20,945 nucleotides of DNA from an uncultured Rickettsiaceae bacterium (GTDB lineage Bacteria; Pseudomonadota; Alphaproteobacteria; Rickettsiales; Rickettsiaceae). Made by a program: the position numbers and the translations under genes. The DNA is taken from NCBI GenBank assembly GCA_905479885.1, contig CAJQOE010000084.1, forward strand, positions 1-20,945. Direction: 5' to 3'. The notes under the pieces are model-generated. The model made no database searches. It was not told the origin of the DNA and worked only from the letters and a program-made list of their open reading frames with translations. This document shows, piece by piece, positions 8,762 to 15,586 of the stretch (within the stretch, counting starts at the first letter, position 1; the number at the start of each line of letters is the position of its first letter).

Positions 8762-9563
8762 ATATAAACCCTCCAGAAAACACATGATTGGCTGAGCCGC
8801 ACATAATGATATTATTATCATTTTTTTGCATTTTTAATGAACCTAGAGAAAATACTATCTCTGCCTTCTCACCAGCAAAACCTAATTTTGTTGCCGCTGC
8901 AAATGTTGCAACCGCTCCGCTGCCGCAAGCACTAGTAAAACCAGCGCCTCTTTCCCACACCCGAAGATGTATTTTATCATCCAAAACCGTAGCAAAACTT
9001 ACATTGACTCCATCTTTGAATAAATTTGTATGTTGAAAATTTTGACCAATTATTTTTCTATCCTGCTCTGATAATTTTGAAAAAATCACCAAATGTGGAT
9101 TAGCTACATCCACACACAGCATTTCTTTGGGCTCAATCAAATGACGCTCAGCTAATTCCCATAATTCAGCAGAGCTAGGCATCCAATCTTCATCAAACTT
9201 AGCAGGACCCATATCGACTTTTATTGCATCTGGGCTAATATATTCACACTTCACTTTTCGAGCAGCTACATTTAATGTAATGTCTTTAACTCCCATTAAT
9301 TCAAACATCAGACGCGAGAGACAGCGCGAAGCATTACCGCAAGCTAAAGCTTTGGACCCATCCTGATTATAAATTCCCATCTGCACATTAGCGCTATCAT
9401 TATACTTATATGTAATAAACTGATCGCAACCAATACCTTGTCTACGATCTGACACTAATACAGAAAAATCACCTATATTAATACCATGTGGCAGTACATC
9501 TTCAGAGACAATTACAAAATCATTGCCCAAACCATGCATTTTTACAAACGGAATTTTCTGCAT
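8754..9563 (-). CDS. dapF: Diaminopimelate epimerase
   Basis: Cofactor-independent epimerase converting LL- to meso-diaminopimelate, needed for peptidoglycan cross-linking and lysine. The 269-residue protein has both catalytic cysteines: Cys75 in ACGNASRC and Cys213 in ACGSGAVA. It also has the FVKMHGLGNDFV opening and GIGCDQF. The second active-site segment reads WERGAGFTSACGSG instead of the common ERGxGET-ACGTG; I recall a similar GAG-hydrophobic-T variant in Rickettsia, which supports the taxonomic guess. The start at 9563 has AGGA immediately upstream, overlapping the stop of the preceding small membrane-protein gene. dapF also overlaps mtaB downstream, so a three-gene unit is likely. 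DapE, another step of the same pathway, is encoded divergently 511 bases away from the dapF start. Confidence 0.95.
   Translation of the reverse strand: MQKIPFVKMHGLGNDFVIVSEDVLPHGINIGDFSVLVSDRRQGIGCDQFITYKYNDSANVQMGIYNQDGSKALACGNASRCLSRLMFELMGVKDITLNVAARKVKCEYISPDAIKVDMGPAKFDEDWMPSSAELWELAERHLIEPKEMLCVDVANPHLVIFSKLSEQDRKIIGQNFQHTNLFKDGVNVSFATVLDDKIHLRVWERGAGFTSACGSGAVATFAAATKLGFAGEKAEIVFSLGSLKMQKNDNNIIMCGSANHVFSGGFIYE
8770..8774 (-). promoter_or_regulatory. Strong Shine-Dalgarno GGAGG of mtaB, inside dapF
   Basis: On the minus strand GGAGG precedes the ATG at 8761 by 8 bases. It is the best ribosome site in the window and decides the mtaB start against the longer open frame beginning at 8821. 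Confidence 0.8.
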
Positions 9564-9568
9564 TTTTC

Positions 9569-9958
9569 CTAATCTCTCTTAGTTGAACGCTTATACAAGC
9601 ACCAATGCGCTATAAAAAATATAAAGCCTGTCACAAACCATGTGAAAATAGAAATCAAACTACTAATTGCTCGGTTTTTTGTATCTTCTATATAATCGCT
9701 TTTTTCTTCCAATCTTTTACTTTCAATAGTGTCTTGGTCAAGCTCCTTGATAGATTCACTCTTTTCATTTTCAAGCTGATTTTTATAATTTATATATTTT
9801 GCATTAGTACTGAAATTATTCAAATGAGCGGAGTTTTTAGACTCTGTTAAGGTGAGATCTGTGATACAACCTAACATCAGGCCGATTGTAATCATTATAA
9901 CAGTAGATGCAATTAAACACATGACTAAGCTATATAATTGTAGCAAATTTTTAAACAT
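9569..9958 (-). CDS. Small two-span membrane protein of unknown function
   Basis: I do not recognise this family. The 129-residue product has a hydrophobic N-terminal helix (about residues 8-31). A hydrophilic, lysine/glutamate-rich middle (about 45-90) looks helical or coiled-coil. A second transmembrane helix (about 97-122) is followed by the basic tail YKRSTKRD. The two helices would put the middle segment on one side of the membrane, perhaps the periplasm. The gene ends 5 bases before the dapF ATG, and the dapF ribosome site AGGA overlaps its stop codon, so expression is probably coupled to a cell-wall precursor gene. That suggests but does not show an envelope role. Coding status rests on the long frame, the tight spacing and the coherent membrane pattern. 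Confidence 0.65.
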   Translation of the reverse strand: MFKNLLQLYSLVMCLIASTVIMITIGLMLGCITDLTLTESKNSAHLNNFSTNAKYINYKNQLENEKSESIKELDQDTIESKRLEEKSDYIEDTKNRAISSLISIFTWFVTGFIFFIAHWCLYKRSTKRD

Positions 9959-10074
9959 TACTTTACTCTAAAAGATATAAAATCATCCGGCCATTATATA
10001 CTATTTTATACAAAAAATGTAGTAAATAAATTGCTAATTAATTACGTTTAATTAAAACAATAAAATAACAAAAC

Positions 10075-11208
10075 ATGCCTCAAAATATTCTACCCATATT
10101 AGAAAAATTAATTAGCTTTAAGTCAATCACCCCAAAAGGAGAAGATGCGATTAAGTATATTGCAAAAATTTTATCCGACCTTAATTTTAAATGTGAGATT
10201 AAAAGCTTTGGCCATGAAGAGTCGAAGGTAACCAATCTTTATGCTATATTAGGCAATTCCTCACCTAATATATGTTTTGCAGGGCATGTTGATGTAGTAC
10301 CACCTGGTGATACCGATTTATGGAACTCTGACCCTTTTAAAATGATGATTCAAGATGATTTTATATATGGGCGGGGGACAGTAGATATGAAAGGCACTAT
10401 AGCCTGTTATCTTTCTGCCGTAATCGAGTTCTTAAAAAGCAATAAACCAAAAGGGTCCATTAGCTTTCTAATAACTTCTGACGAAGAGGGTGATGCAAAA
10501 CACGGTACTGTAAAAATGCTTGAGCATATCAAAGACTATCAGCCAAAAATTGATTTCTGTATCTTAGGCGAACCAACTAGCAAACATAAAATCGGTGATA
10601 CGATAAAAATTGGTCGACGTGGTAGCATGAATTTTACGTTAAAAATCACCGGCAAGCAAGGTCATGTTGCTTACCCAGAAAAAGCTATAAATCCTATTCC
10701 CATCATCACGGCAATGCTTAAAGACTTGTCAGACAAAGTGTTTGATAACGGTACCGAGTATTTTCAGCCATCGAATCTAGAAATAACTTCGATAGATACA
10801 GGCAATACTGTGACTAACGTTATTCCAGAATCCGTAACGGCCAAATTCAATATCAGATTTAACGATACTTACAACGCTAGCGATTTAAGCTCCGAAGTGA
10901 TAAACATAATCGCACAGCATTCAGAAGCTTATGATTTAAAATATTCTAGCTCATCCTCACCATTTATTCAAAAATACTCAGCTCGCATGCAAGAATTTGC
11001 GCAAATAACACAAGAAGTATGTCAGATCGTTCCTAATATTGAAACAGGTGGTGGAACTTCTGACGCTAGGTTTATTCACACTTATAGTGAAATCGTTGAA
11101 CTAGGATTAAATTGCGATTTAGCTCATAAAATCAATGAGCATACTAAAATTAGTGATTTACAAGCACTATATAACGTGTATTATAGCTGCTTAGTTAAGT
11201 TCTTATAA
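10075..11208 (+). CDS. dapE: Succinyl-diaminopimelate desuccinylase
   Basis: Zinc hydrolase of the M20 family that removes succinate from N-succinyl-LL-diaminopimelate, giving the substrate of DapF. The 377-residue protein has the expected metal and catalytic residues: His71 in GHVDVVPPG, Asp104 in GRGTVDMKG, Glu137/Glu138 in SDEEGD, Glu166 in GEPTSK and His351 in AHKINEH. The dimerisation/lid domain begins near IGRRGSMNF (about 179). Length equals that of the usual enzyme. The gene is divergent from the small membrane protein upstream of dapF across an A+T-rich 116-base gap. Its stop codon lies 13 bases before tRNA-Leu and is part of a TATAAT that may drive the tRNA. No convincing ribosome site precedes ATG 10075. 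Confidence 0.95.
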   Translation: MPQNILPILEKLISFKSITPKGEDAIKYIAKILSDLNFKCEIKSFGHEESKVTNLYAILGNSSPNICFAGHVDVVPPGDTDLWNSDPFKMMIQDDFIYGRGTVDMKGTIACYLSAVIEFLKSNKPKGSISFLITSDEEGDAKHGTVKMLEHIKDYQPKIDFCILGEPTSKHKIGDTIKIGRRGSMNFTLKITGKQGHVAYPEKAINPIPIITAMLKDLSDKVFDNGTEYFQPSNLEITSIDTGNTVTNVIPESVTAKFNIRFNDTYNASDLSSEVINIIAQHSEAYDLKYSSSSSPFIQKYSARMQEFAQITQEVCQIVPNIETGGGTSDARFIHTYSEIVELGLNCDLAHKINEHTKISDLQALYNVYYSCLVKFL

Positions 11209-11209
11209 T
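11181..11209 (+). promoter_or_regulatory. Candidate tRNA-Leu promoter inside the end of dapE
   Basis: A perfect TATAAT at 11204-11209 contains the dapE stop codon (TAA 11206-11208). TTATAG at 11181-11186 with a 17-base spacer is a weak -35. Initiation would fall about 7 bases before the mature tRNA. Bases 11201-11207 and 11215-11221 are also inverted repeats (TCTTATA/TATAAGA). Read-through from dapE is the alternative. Confidence 0.35.
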
Positions 11210-11221
11210 TTAACTATAAGA

Positions 11222-11306
11222 GCGGGTGTGGCGGAACTGGTAGACGCGCTAGATTTAGGTTCTAGTGCCGCAAGGCGTGGGGGTTCAAGTCCCTCCATCC
11301 GTACCA
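11222..11306 (+). tRNA. tRNA-Leu, anticodon UAG
   Basis: An 85-base gene including an encoded CCA. The acceptor stem pairs GCGGGTG with CATCCGT. The anticodon stem CTAGA/TCTAG encloses the loop TTTAGGT, giving anticodon TAG, which reads CUA/CUG and probably all CUN. A long variable arm, as expected for tRNA-Leu, follows. The T-loop TTCAAGT lies within GGGGG/CCCTC. Position 37 is G, usual for this isoacceptor. It lies between dapE and tig. Confidence 0.95.
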
Positions 11307-11329
11307 ATTATATTCAATGTAATTGGTAC
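11301..11329 (+). terminator. Hairpin overlapping the tRNA-Leu 3' end
   Basis: GTACCAATTA (11301-11310) and TAATTGGTAC (11320-11329) are perfect 10-base inverted arms around a 9-base spacer. The left arm includes the tRNA discriminator and CCA. There is no T tract, so it is better viewed as a processing or weak termination hairpin than a classical terminator. Confidence 0.4.
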
Positions 11330-11374
11330 AAACATATATAATAAATACATTAAAAATCAACAGGATTCTCGATT

Positions 11375-12685
11375 ATGCAAGTAACAGAGCTAAACAACAA
11401 CAAAACCGAATATCAAGCAAAAATAACAATTCCTGAAAAAGAAGTGTTAGAACTAATCAACAAAGAATTAGTGACTATTGCTAAAACAGCAAAAATGGAT
11501 GGTTTTAGAGTTGGTAAAGTTCCAGCAGGAGTCTTGAAAAAGAAATATTCACCTTCGATTAGATTAGATATAGCAAGAAATCAAATTAATAATGCGATTG
11601 ACGAAACAATTAAAAAAAATAATTTGAATATTGCTCTTGATCCAATAATTGAAGCTTTAACAAACGAAGAAGGCAAAGATTTAGAATTCACACTAAAATT
11701 TGAATTATTGCCAGAAATAACAATGCCTGATTTTAAAAAGATTTCTATCGAACAAGCGAAACTCGAAGTGTCACAAAAAGACATTGATGATCAAATTGAT
11801 AGATTATCTAGTTTTTCTAAATCTTATGATGAAGAGTCAAAAGGCAAAGCAAAAAGTGGCGATCAAGTAACTATCGATGCTATCGGCTATGTTGACGGCA
11901 AAGCATTTGATGGTGGTAAATTAGATACTCATAAATTAGTACTAGGTAGCAACGCATTTATTCCGGGCTTTGAAGACCAACTTATTGGCTGCAAAGCAGG
12001 TGATGACGTAATGGTTAAAGTTGATTTCCCAAAAGAATATCACGCAGAAAATTTAGCTGGCAAACCTTCGGAATTCAAGGTGCAAGTAAAGGCCGTTCAT
12101 AAAGAAAAGCCTGTAATAATAGATGATGAATTTGCCAAAAAATTTAAATGCGACACTGTTGATAAATTAAAAGAACAAATTACAAAAAATATTGAAGCTA
12201 GTTACGAAGAGCCTATTCACACTATGATGAAAATGAAACTTTTTGATAAACTAGAAAATATGCTGAAATTTGATATACCTGCATCTCTTCTTGCAAGAGA
12301 AACAGAGATATTAAAAAAACAAACTGCGCAAATGGATCAAGGTGATTCTGCTAAAGAAAATAAAGATGATTACTTCGATAACCTAGCAAAAAGACGCGTG
12401 AAAATTGGCTTAATGCTAGCAGAATACGTTAAAAAGAACACTCTACAAATTCAAGAAGATGATATACGTCAAGCTATCATTGCTCAAGCGCGTAACTACC
12501 CTGGTCAAGAACAGCAAGTGATTGAGTTTTATCAAAAGGATCGCAGTGCACTTGAGTCTCTAAAAGGGCCAATCCTTGAAGAAAAGGCCGTTAAAGAAAT
12601 TTTTTCTAAAGAAATAATTTTAACTACAAAGGCATATTCGAAAGATAAATTGGAAAAACTTTTAGATAAAGAAATAAGAGACTAA
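11375..12685 (+). CDS. tig: Trigger factor (ribosome-associated chaperone and peptidyl-prolyl isomerase)
   Basis: First chaperone to meet nascent chains at the ribosome exit. The 436-residue protein has the three-part layout of the family. The N-terminal ribosome-binding domain carries the signature GFRVGKVP (residues 43-50; Val replaces the usual Pro). An FKBP-type domain covers about 150-245 (GDQVTIDAIGYVDGKAFDGG through IPGFEDQLIGCKAGD). The long lysine-rich helical C-terminal domain runs from about 250 to the end. AGGA about 10 bases before the ATG at 11375 is a fair ribosome site. It follows tRNA-Leu by 68 bases. In many genomes tig precedes clpP/clpX; here flagellin follows instead, after 111 bases. 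Confidence 0.95.
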   Translation: MQVTELNNNKTEYQAKITIPEKEVLELINKELVTIAKTAKMDGFRVGKVPAGVLKKKYSPSIRLDIARNQINNAIDETIKKNNLNIALDPIIEALTNEEGKDLEFTLKFELLPEITMPDFKKISIEQAKLEVSQKDIDDQIDRLSSFSKSYDEESKGKAKSGDQVTIDAIGYVDGKAFDGGKLDTHKLVLGSNAFIPGFEDQLIGCKAGDDVMVKVDFPKEYHAENLAGKPSEFKVQVKAVHKEKPVIIDDEFAKKFKCDTVDKLKEQITKNIEASYEEPIHTMMKMKLFDKLENMLKFDIPASLLARETEILKKQTAQMDQGDSAKENKDDYFDNLAKRRVKIGLMLAEYVKKNTLQIQEDDIRQAIIAQARNYPGQEQQVIEFYQKDRSALESLKGPILEEKAVKEIFSKEIILTTKAYSKDKLEKLLDKEIRD

Positions 12686-12737
12686 AGCCTGGTAATAACT
12701 TTTTTATCAAGATGGTCATTAATTCACCCGATTACTT

Positions 12738-12764
12738 TACCATTGGCATGATATTTGCTGATAA
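12738..12764 (+). promoter_or_regulatory. Candidate sigma-28 (FliA-type) promoter of the flagellin gene
   Basis: GCTGATAA at 12757-12764 matches seven of eight bases of the flagellar sigma-28 -10 consensus GCCGATAA. The octamer 11 bases upstream (TACCATTG, 12738-12745) matches TAAAGTTT at only about four of eight. Initiation would give a leader of roughly 25 bases before the ATG at 12797. Motif match only; whether a FliA gene exists in this genome is unknown. Confidence 0.3.
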
Positions 12765-12796
12765 TTATCTATCAAAATGGTTATTGGATAAAAAAA

Positions 12797-13990
12797 ATGG
12801 CGCTTACTCTTAGTAATAATTTAACAGGAACTACGGCGCGTGAAGTCAATGCAGCTACTAGAAATGCTAGTATTCTAGGGGCAAGCATGACTACTGGTGA
12901 CAATAAAAAAACTCCAATAGTCGACGCATTCCTTGGTAATTCTTTAAAAGATAGAGAAATAATGTTAGGCGCATTAACGCGTAATACTGCCTACTCTGTC
13001 AATTTAGTCAAAACTACTTCGGAATACCTAAATGCAATAGCCTCTTTTATACAAAAGGGCGTTATAACTATTACTAGCGTTGGCGTATTATCTGTTGAGA
13101 AAGTACCAACATTACAAAAATATATTGAAGCATTGCGATCGCAAATTAATGTCCTGATCAATACCGCAAATTTTGATAGCAGACAACTTCTAAACGGTGG
13201 GGCCAATGAAATCAAAGTGCAGCTAGGAGCAGAAGCGGAACACTCTATGAGCATTTTTGTACGTGATATTGGTAATGATAATTTATACAGAACATCACTA
13301 GCTCTTGCTATAAACGAATGGATAGCAGAAGACCCTACAGCTGACAGAACCAGCTATTATAATCCCAGAGAATTAAAAGCCGCGCAGTTAAATAATGAAA
13401 ATTTAATTTCTTTAGGAGCTTTTGGGCATGGGGGCAGTGGCACTGGCCTTCCTATGACTGAAAATGAGATAGGGAACGCGTTAGCCGCTGTAAGGGATCG
13501 CACTCCTGAAATGTTATTAAAATTTGACAATGTGCTGCCGTTATTAAAAGCTCGATTAGCTTTAGGTGGCGCTACTTTGGCTGATGCTACAGCACTTCAG
13601 TTTACCAATGCCATTACTGGAGCACTTGGAAATGCTGCTCAATTTGAATTATTCACTCTATTCCACAATAACCCTGAAACCTCACTTGCTACTACCAATA
13701 GCCGCATGTTAGCGCATGATGTTTTTCTCTCTGCTTTATCCAATATAAGGGCTGAGCAAGCAAGATTACGCACGCAAGAAAGCAACTTAATGGAAAACAT
13801 TGACGTAATGCGAGCAACAGTAAATATCACTCAAAAAACTGCTGACTCCTATTTGCATACAGATTATTTATTAACTGCGCAAGAATATTCCGAGGTTATT
13901 AGAACAATTATAGCCTCCATCACAGCGTTGCAAGCTGCTAATAAAGTTCCAGAAGCTGCGCAGAAATTATTAGATAATTTAGCTAGATAA
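12797..13990 (+). CDS. Divergent flagellin or flagellin-like filament protein
   Basis: Predicted filament subunit, secreted by the flagellar type III apparatus without a cleaved signal. The 397-residue protein has the paired terminal helical domains of flagellins. The N-terminal domain (about 1-155) contains AREVNAATRNASILGASMTTG, then the INVLINTANFDSRQLLNGG and VQLGAEAEHSMSIFVRDIG signature region (117-159). The C-terminal domain (about 310-397) contains LSNIRAEQARL and ends in AAQKLLDNLAR. The middle is alanine/leucine-rich and variable. The usual INSAxDDAAG patch after the N-terminal helix is missing. I start at ATG 12797; an in-frame TTG at 12755 would lie in the proposed promoter. No other flagellar gene is adjacent, and the 3' end overlaps the convergent kynureninase-like gene by 12 bases. 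Flagellin versus hook-filament junction FlgL is not fully settled, but the C-terminus favours flagellin. Confidence 0.8.
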   Translation: MALTLSNNLTGTTAREVNAATRNASILGASMTTGDNKKTPIVDAFLGNSLKDREIMLGALTRNTAYSVNLVKTTSEYLNAIASFIQKGVITITSVGVLSVEKVPTLQKYIEALRSQINVLINTANFDSRQLLNGGANEIKVQLGAEAEHSMSIFVRDIGNDNLYRTSLALAINEWIAEDPTADRTSYYNPRELKAAQLNNENLISLGAFGHGGSGTGLPMTENEIGNALAAVRDRTPEMLLKFDNVLPLLKARLALGGATLADATALQFTNAITGALGNAAQFELFTLFHNNPETSLATTNSRMLAHDVFLSALSNIRAEQARLRTQESNLMENIDVMRATVNITQKTADSYLHTDYLLTAQEYSEVIRTIIASITALQAANKVPEAAQKLLDNLAR

Positions 13991-15373
13991 TTCATCAAGT
14001 GTCTTGCCTTTAAACACTTCAGACAAAGCATTTGCAAACATCCATACATCATGGTAACTATTATATAAAGGCACAGGAGTTACCCTAATTATATTAGGTT
14101 TCTTAAAATCACAAACTACCCCTTTTGCTTGCAGTTGATGTACAAAATTTTCAGCATCTCTTTTTATCAATAAAGATAATTGTGCTCCACGTTGATTAAT
14201 ATCTCTCGGCGTAATAATTTCAATATCTTTAGAATCGATATAGTCAATTAAATATTCAAGGTAAGATGTAAGACGTATTGATTTTTCACGATAAGCCACC
14301 ATACCAATTTCATCAAAAATTTCCAACGATGCTTGCAGTGGTACCATACTAAATACAGAAGGTTCACTCGGTTGCCATGAGTCAGCGCTATCAACTAGCG
14401 TAAATTTTATCTCATTAGTAAAATCTTTTCTCGTATTAGGGTCACTACCCCACCAACCAACAAAACGGTGTAAATCTGGGTTTTTAACATGGCGTTCATG
14501 TACAAATAATCCTCCTACAGCTCCAGGCCCCCCAGACATATATTTATAATTACACCAAACAGCAAAATCTACATCATCCTTATGTAACTCTAAAGGAATA
14601 TTACCAACAGCATGTGCTAGGTTCAGACCTAATATGGCACCATTTTCATGCGCAAGTTTAGCAATTTCTTTAATGTTTAGTACTTGTCCCGTTAAATGAT
14701 TAACAGCACTTACCATTGTCAAAGCTATGCTATCTTTATTCTCTGCAAACACATCCTGATAAGATTGCATAGTGAGCAATGTATTTGGGGGAGACTCAAC
14801 TATTACTAATGCTCCATCTGGATCAAAGCCATGAAATTTTATCTGGCTTCTAATGATATATACATCAGAAATATATACTGGAGCTTCTATGACAATCTTA
14901 AAACGTTCTTTCGTTGGGCGGTAAAATGACACCATCGCTAAGTGCATATTCGTTGATAATGTGTTCATGATTACTAATTCGTCTGGATGCGCTCCAAGAA
15001 TCCTAGAAAAGCCTCCACGAAATTTTTCATGGAATGAATACCAGGGGTGTTCTTTCTTAAAACGTCCATCTGAACCTTTATCTTCCCATTCAACTAATTC
15101 ATCTTGCATATATTGACGCGCTTTGACTGGAGCGAGCCCCATAACATGCCCGCTGAAATAAATTAATTCTCTACCTTCGGAATCGCGCGGTTTTACAAAT
15201 TTATTTCTGCATTCTTGCAAAGGATCAGTTTGATCTAGTGCTTTTGCCCCCCCTTCATCAGCAGAAAACATTTCAATAATTTTAGAACTATTATCATAAT
15301 GTGGGCATGCTATAGCGATCGCAGAACAACACATAAAGAAAAGTAAACAAAAGAATTTTTTTGAGCGATTCAT
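13979..15373 (-). CDS. Kynureninase-like PLP protein with N-terminal export signal
   Basis: Fold-type I PLP protein of the kynureninase family; canonical members split kynurenine into anthranilate and alanine. Family signatures: WYSFHEKF (111-118), VSFYRPT (148-154), HGFDPD (181-186), NLAHAVGN (251-258), NYKYMSGGPG with the PLP lysine Lys277, and LEYLIDY (372-378). Oddities: residues 1-23 form a signal peptide (MNRSKK, then a hydrophobic run ending AIAIAC) that could be cut by signal peptidase I or, with Cys23, lipidated. Asn251 replaces the Asp of the DLAH motif that contacts the PLP ring nitrogen. The pocket segment GWWGSDP has Ser where kynureninases have His, and PSEPSV differs from the usual substrate loop. 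The next in-frame ATG (15271) lacks a ribosome site. No other kynurenine-pathway gene is nearby. Family certain; activity and location uncertain. Confidence 0.88.
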   Translation of the reverse strand: MNRSKKFFCLLFFMCCSAIAIACPHYDNSSKIIEMFSADEGGAKALDQTDPLQECRNKFVKPRDSEGRELIYFSGHVMGLAPVKARQYMQDELVEWEDKGSDGRFKKEHPWYSFHEKFRGGFSRILGAHPDELVIMNTLSTNMHLAMVSFYRPTKERFKIVIEAPVYISDVYIIRSQIKFHGFDPDGALVIVESPPNTLLTMQSYQDVFAENKDSIALTMVSAVNHLTGQVLNIKEIAKLAHENGAILGLNLAHAVGNIPLELHKDDVDFAVWCNYKYMSGGPGAVGGLFVHERHVKNPDLHRFVGWWGSDPNTRKDFTNEIKFTLVDSADSWQPSEPSVFSMVPLQASLEIFDEIGMVAYREKSIRLTSYLEYLIDYIDSKDIEIITPRDINQRGAQLSLLIKRDAENFVHQLQAKGVVCDFKKPNIIRVTPVPLYNSYHDVWMFANALSEVFKGKTLDELSS

Positions 15374-15383
15374 GTACTTAATA

Positions 15384-15398
15384 TTAATAAAGCTTTAA
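15384..15398. promoter_or_regulatory. Candidate CtrA-type site TTAA-N7-TTAA before the kynureninase-like gene
   Basis: TTAA-TAAAGCT-TTAA followed by C matches the CtrA consensus TTAA-N7-TTAAC. It ends 11 bases upstream of the kynureninase-like ATG on the minus strand and lies in the 213-base divergent region shared with yhhQ. The rest of that region (15399-15525) shows no other recognisable element. Chance occurrence is possible in this base composition. Confidence 0.25.
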
Positions 15399-15525
15399 CG
15401 AGGACAAATATATGGGCAATAATAGCTAATTGCAACCACATTCTTTTACCTATTCTGCTTCAACATTTGATATTCGAAGAGCTTTGGCATTAACATTACA
15501 ACCAATTCTACTGCTTAATAAAATC

Positions 15526-15554
15526 TTGACAAGGAAATAATGACGAGTTAATAT
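15526..15554 (+). promoter_or_regulatory. Candidate sigma-70 promoter of yhhQ
   Basis: A perfect TTGACA (15526-15531), a 17-base spacer and TAATAT (15549-15554, four of six). Initiation near 15561 leaves a leader of about 25 bases before the ATG at 15587. Confidence 0.55.
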
Positions 15555-15586
15555 TTATTTTTATAAACAACTATAAGTTTGCGCAA

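Noticed and set aside
8762..8821. Upstream start for mtaB adding 20 residues
   Set aside because: ATG 8761 has a perfect GGAGG and the family-typical N-terminus; the longer form would overlap dapF by about 68 bases.
9605..9850. Plus-strand open frame antisense to the small membrane protein
   Set aside because: Shadow of the opposite strand; the minus-strand frame has ribosome-site coupling to dapF and coherent membrane helices.
11222..11329. tRNA-Leu as an integration (att) site
   Set aside because: No integrase gene nearby and no direct repeat of the tRNA 3' end; the downstream copy is inverted, not direct.
12755..12796. TTG start extending flagellin by 14 residues
   Set aside because: The extension (MLIIIYQNGYWIKK) is unlike any flagellin N-terminus, and the ATG at 12797 gives the normal MALTLSNN-type start.
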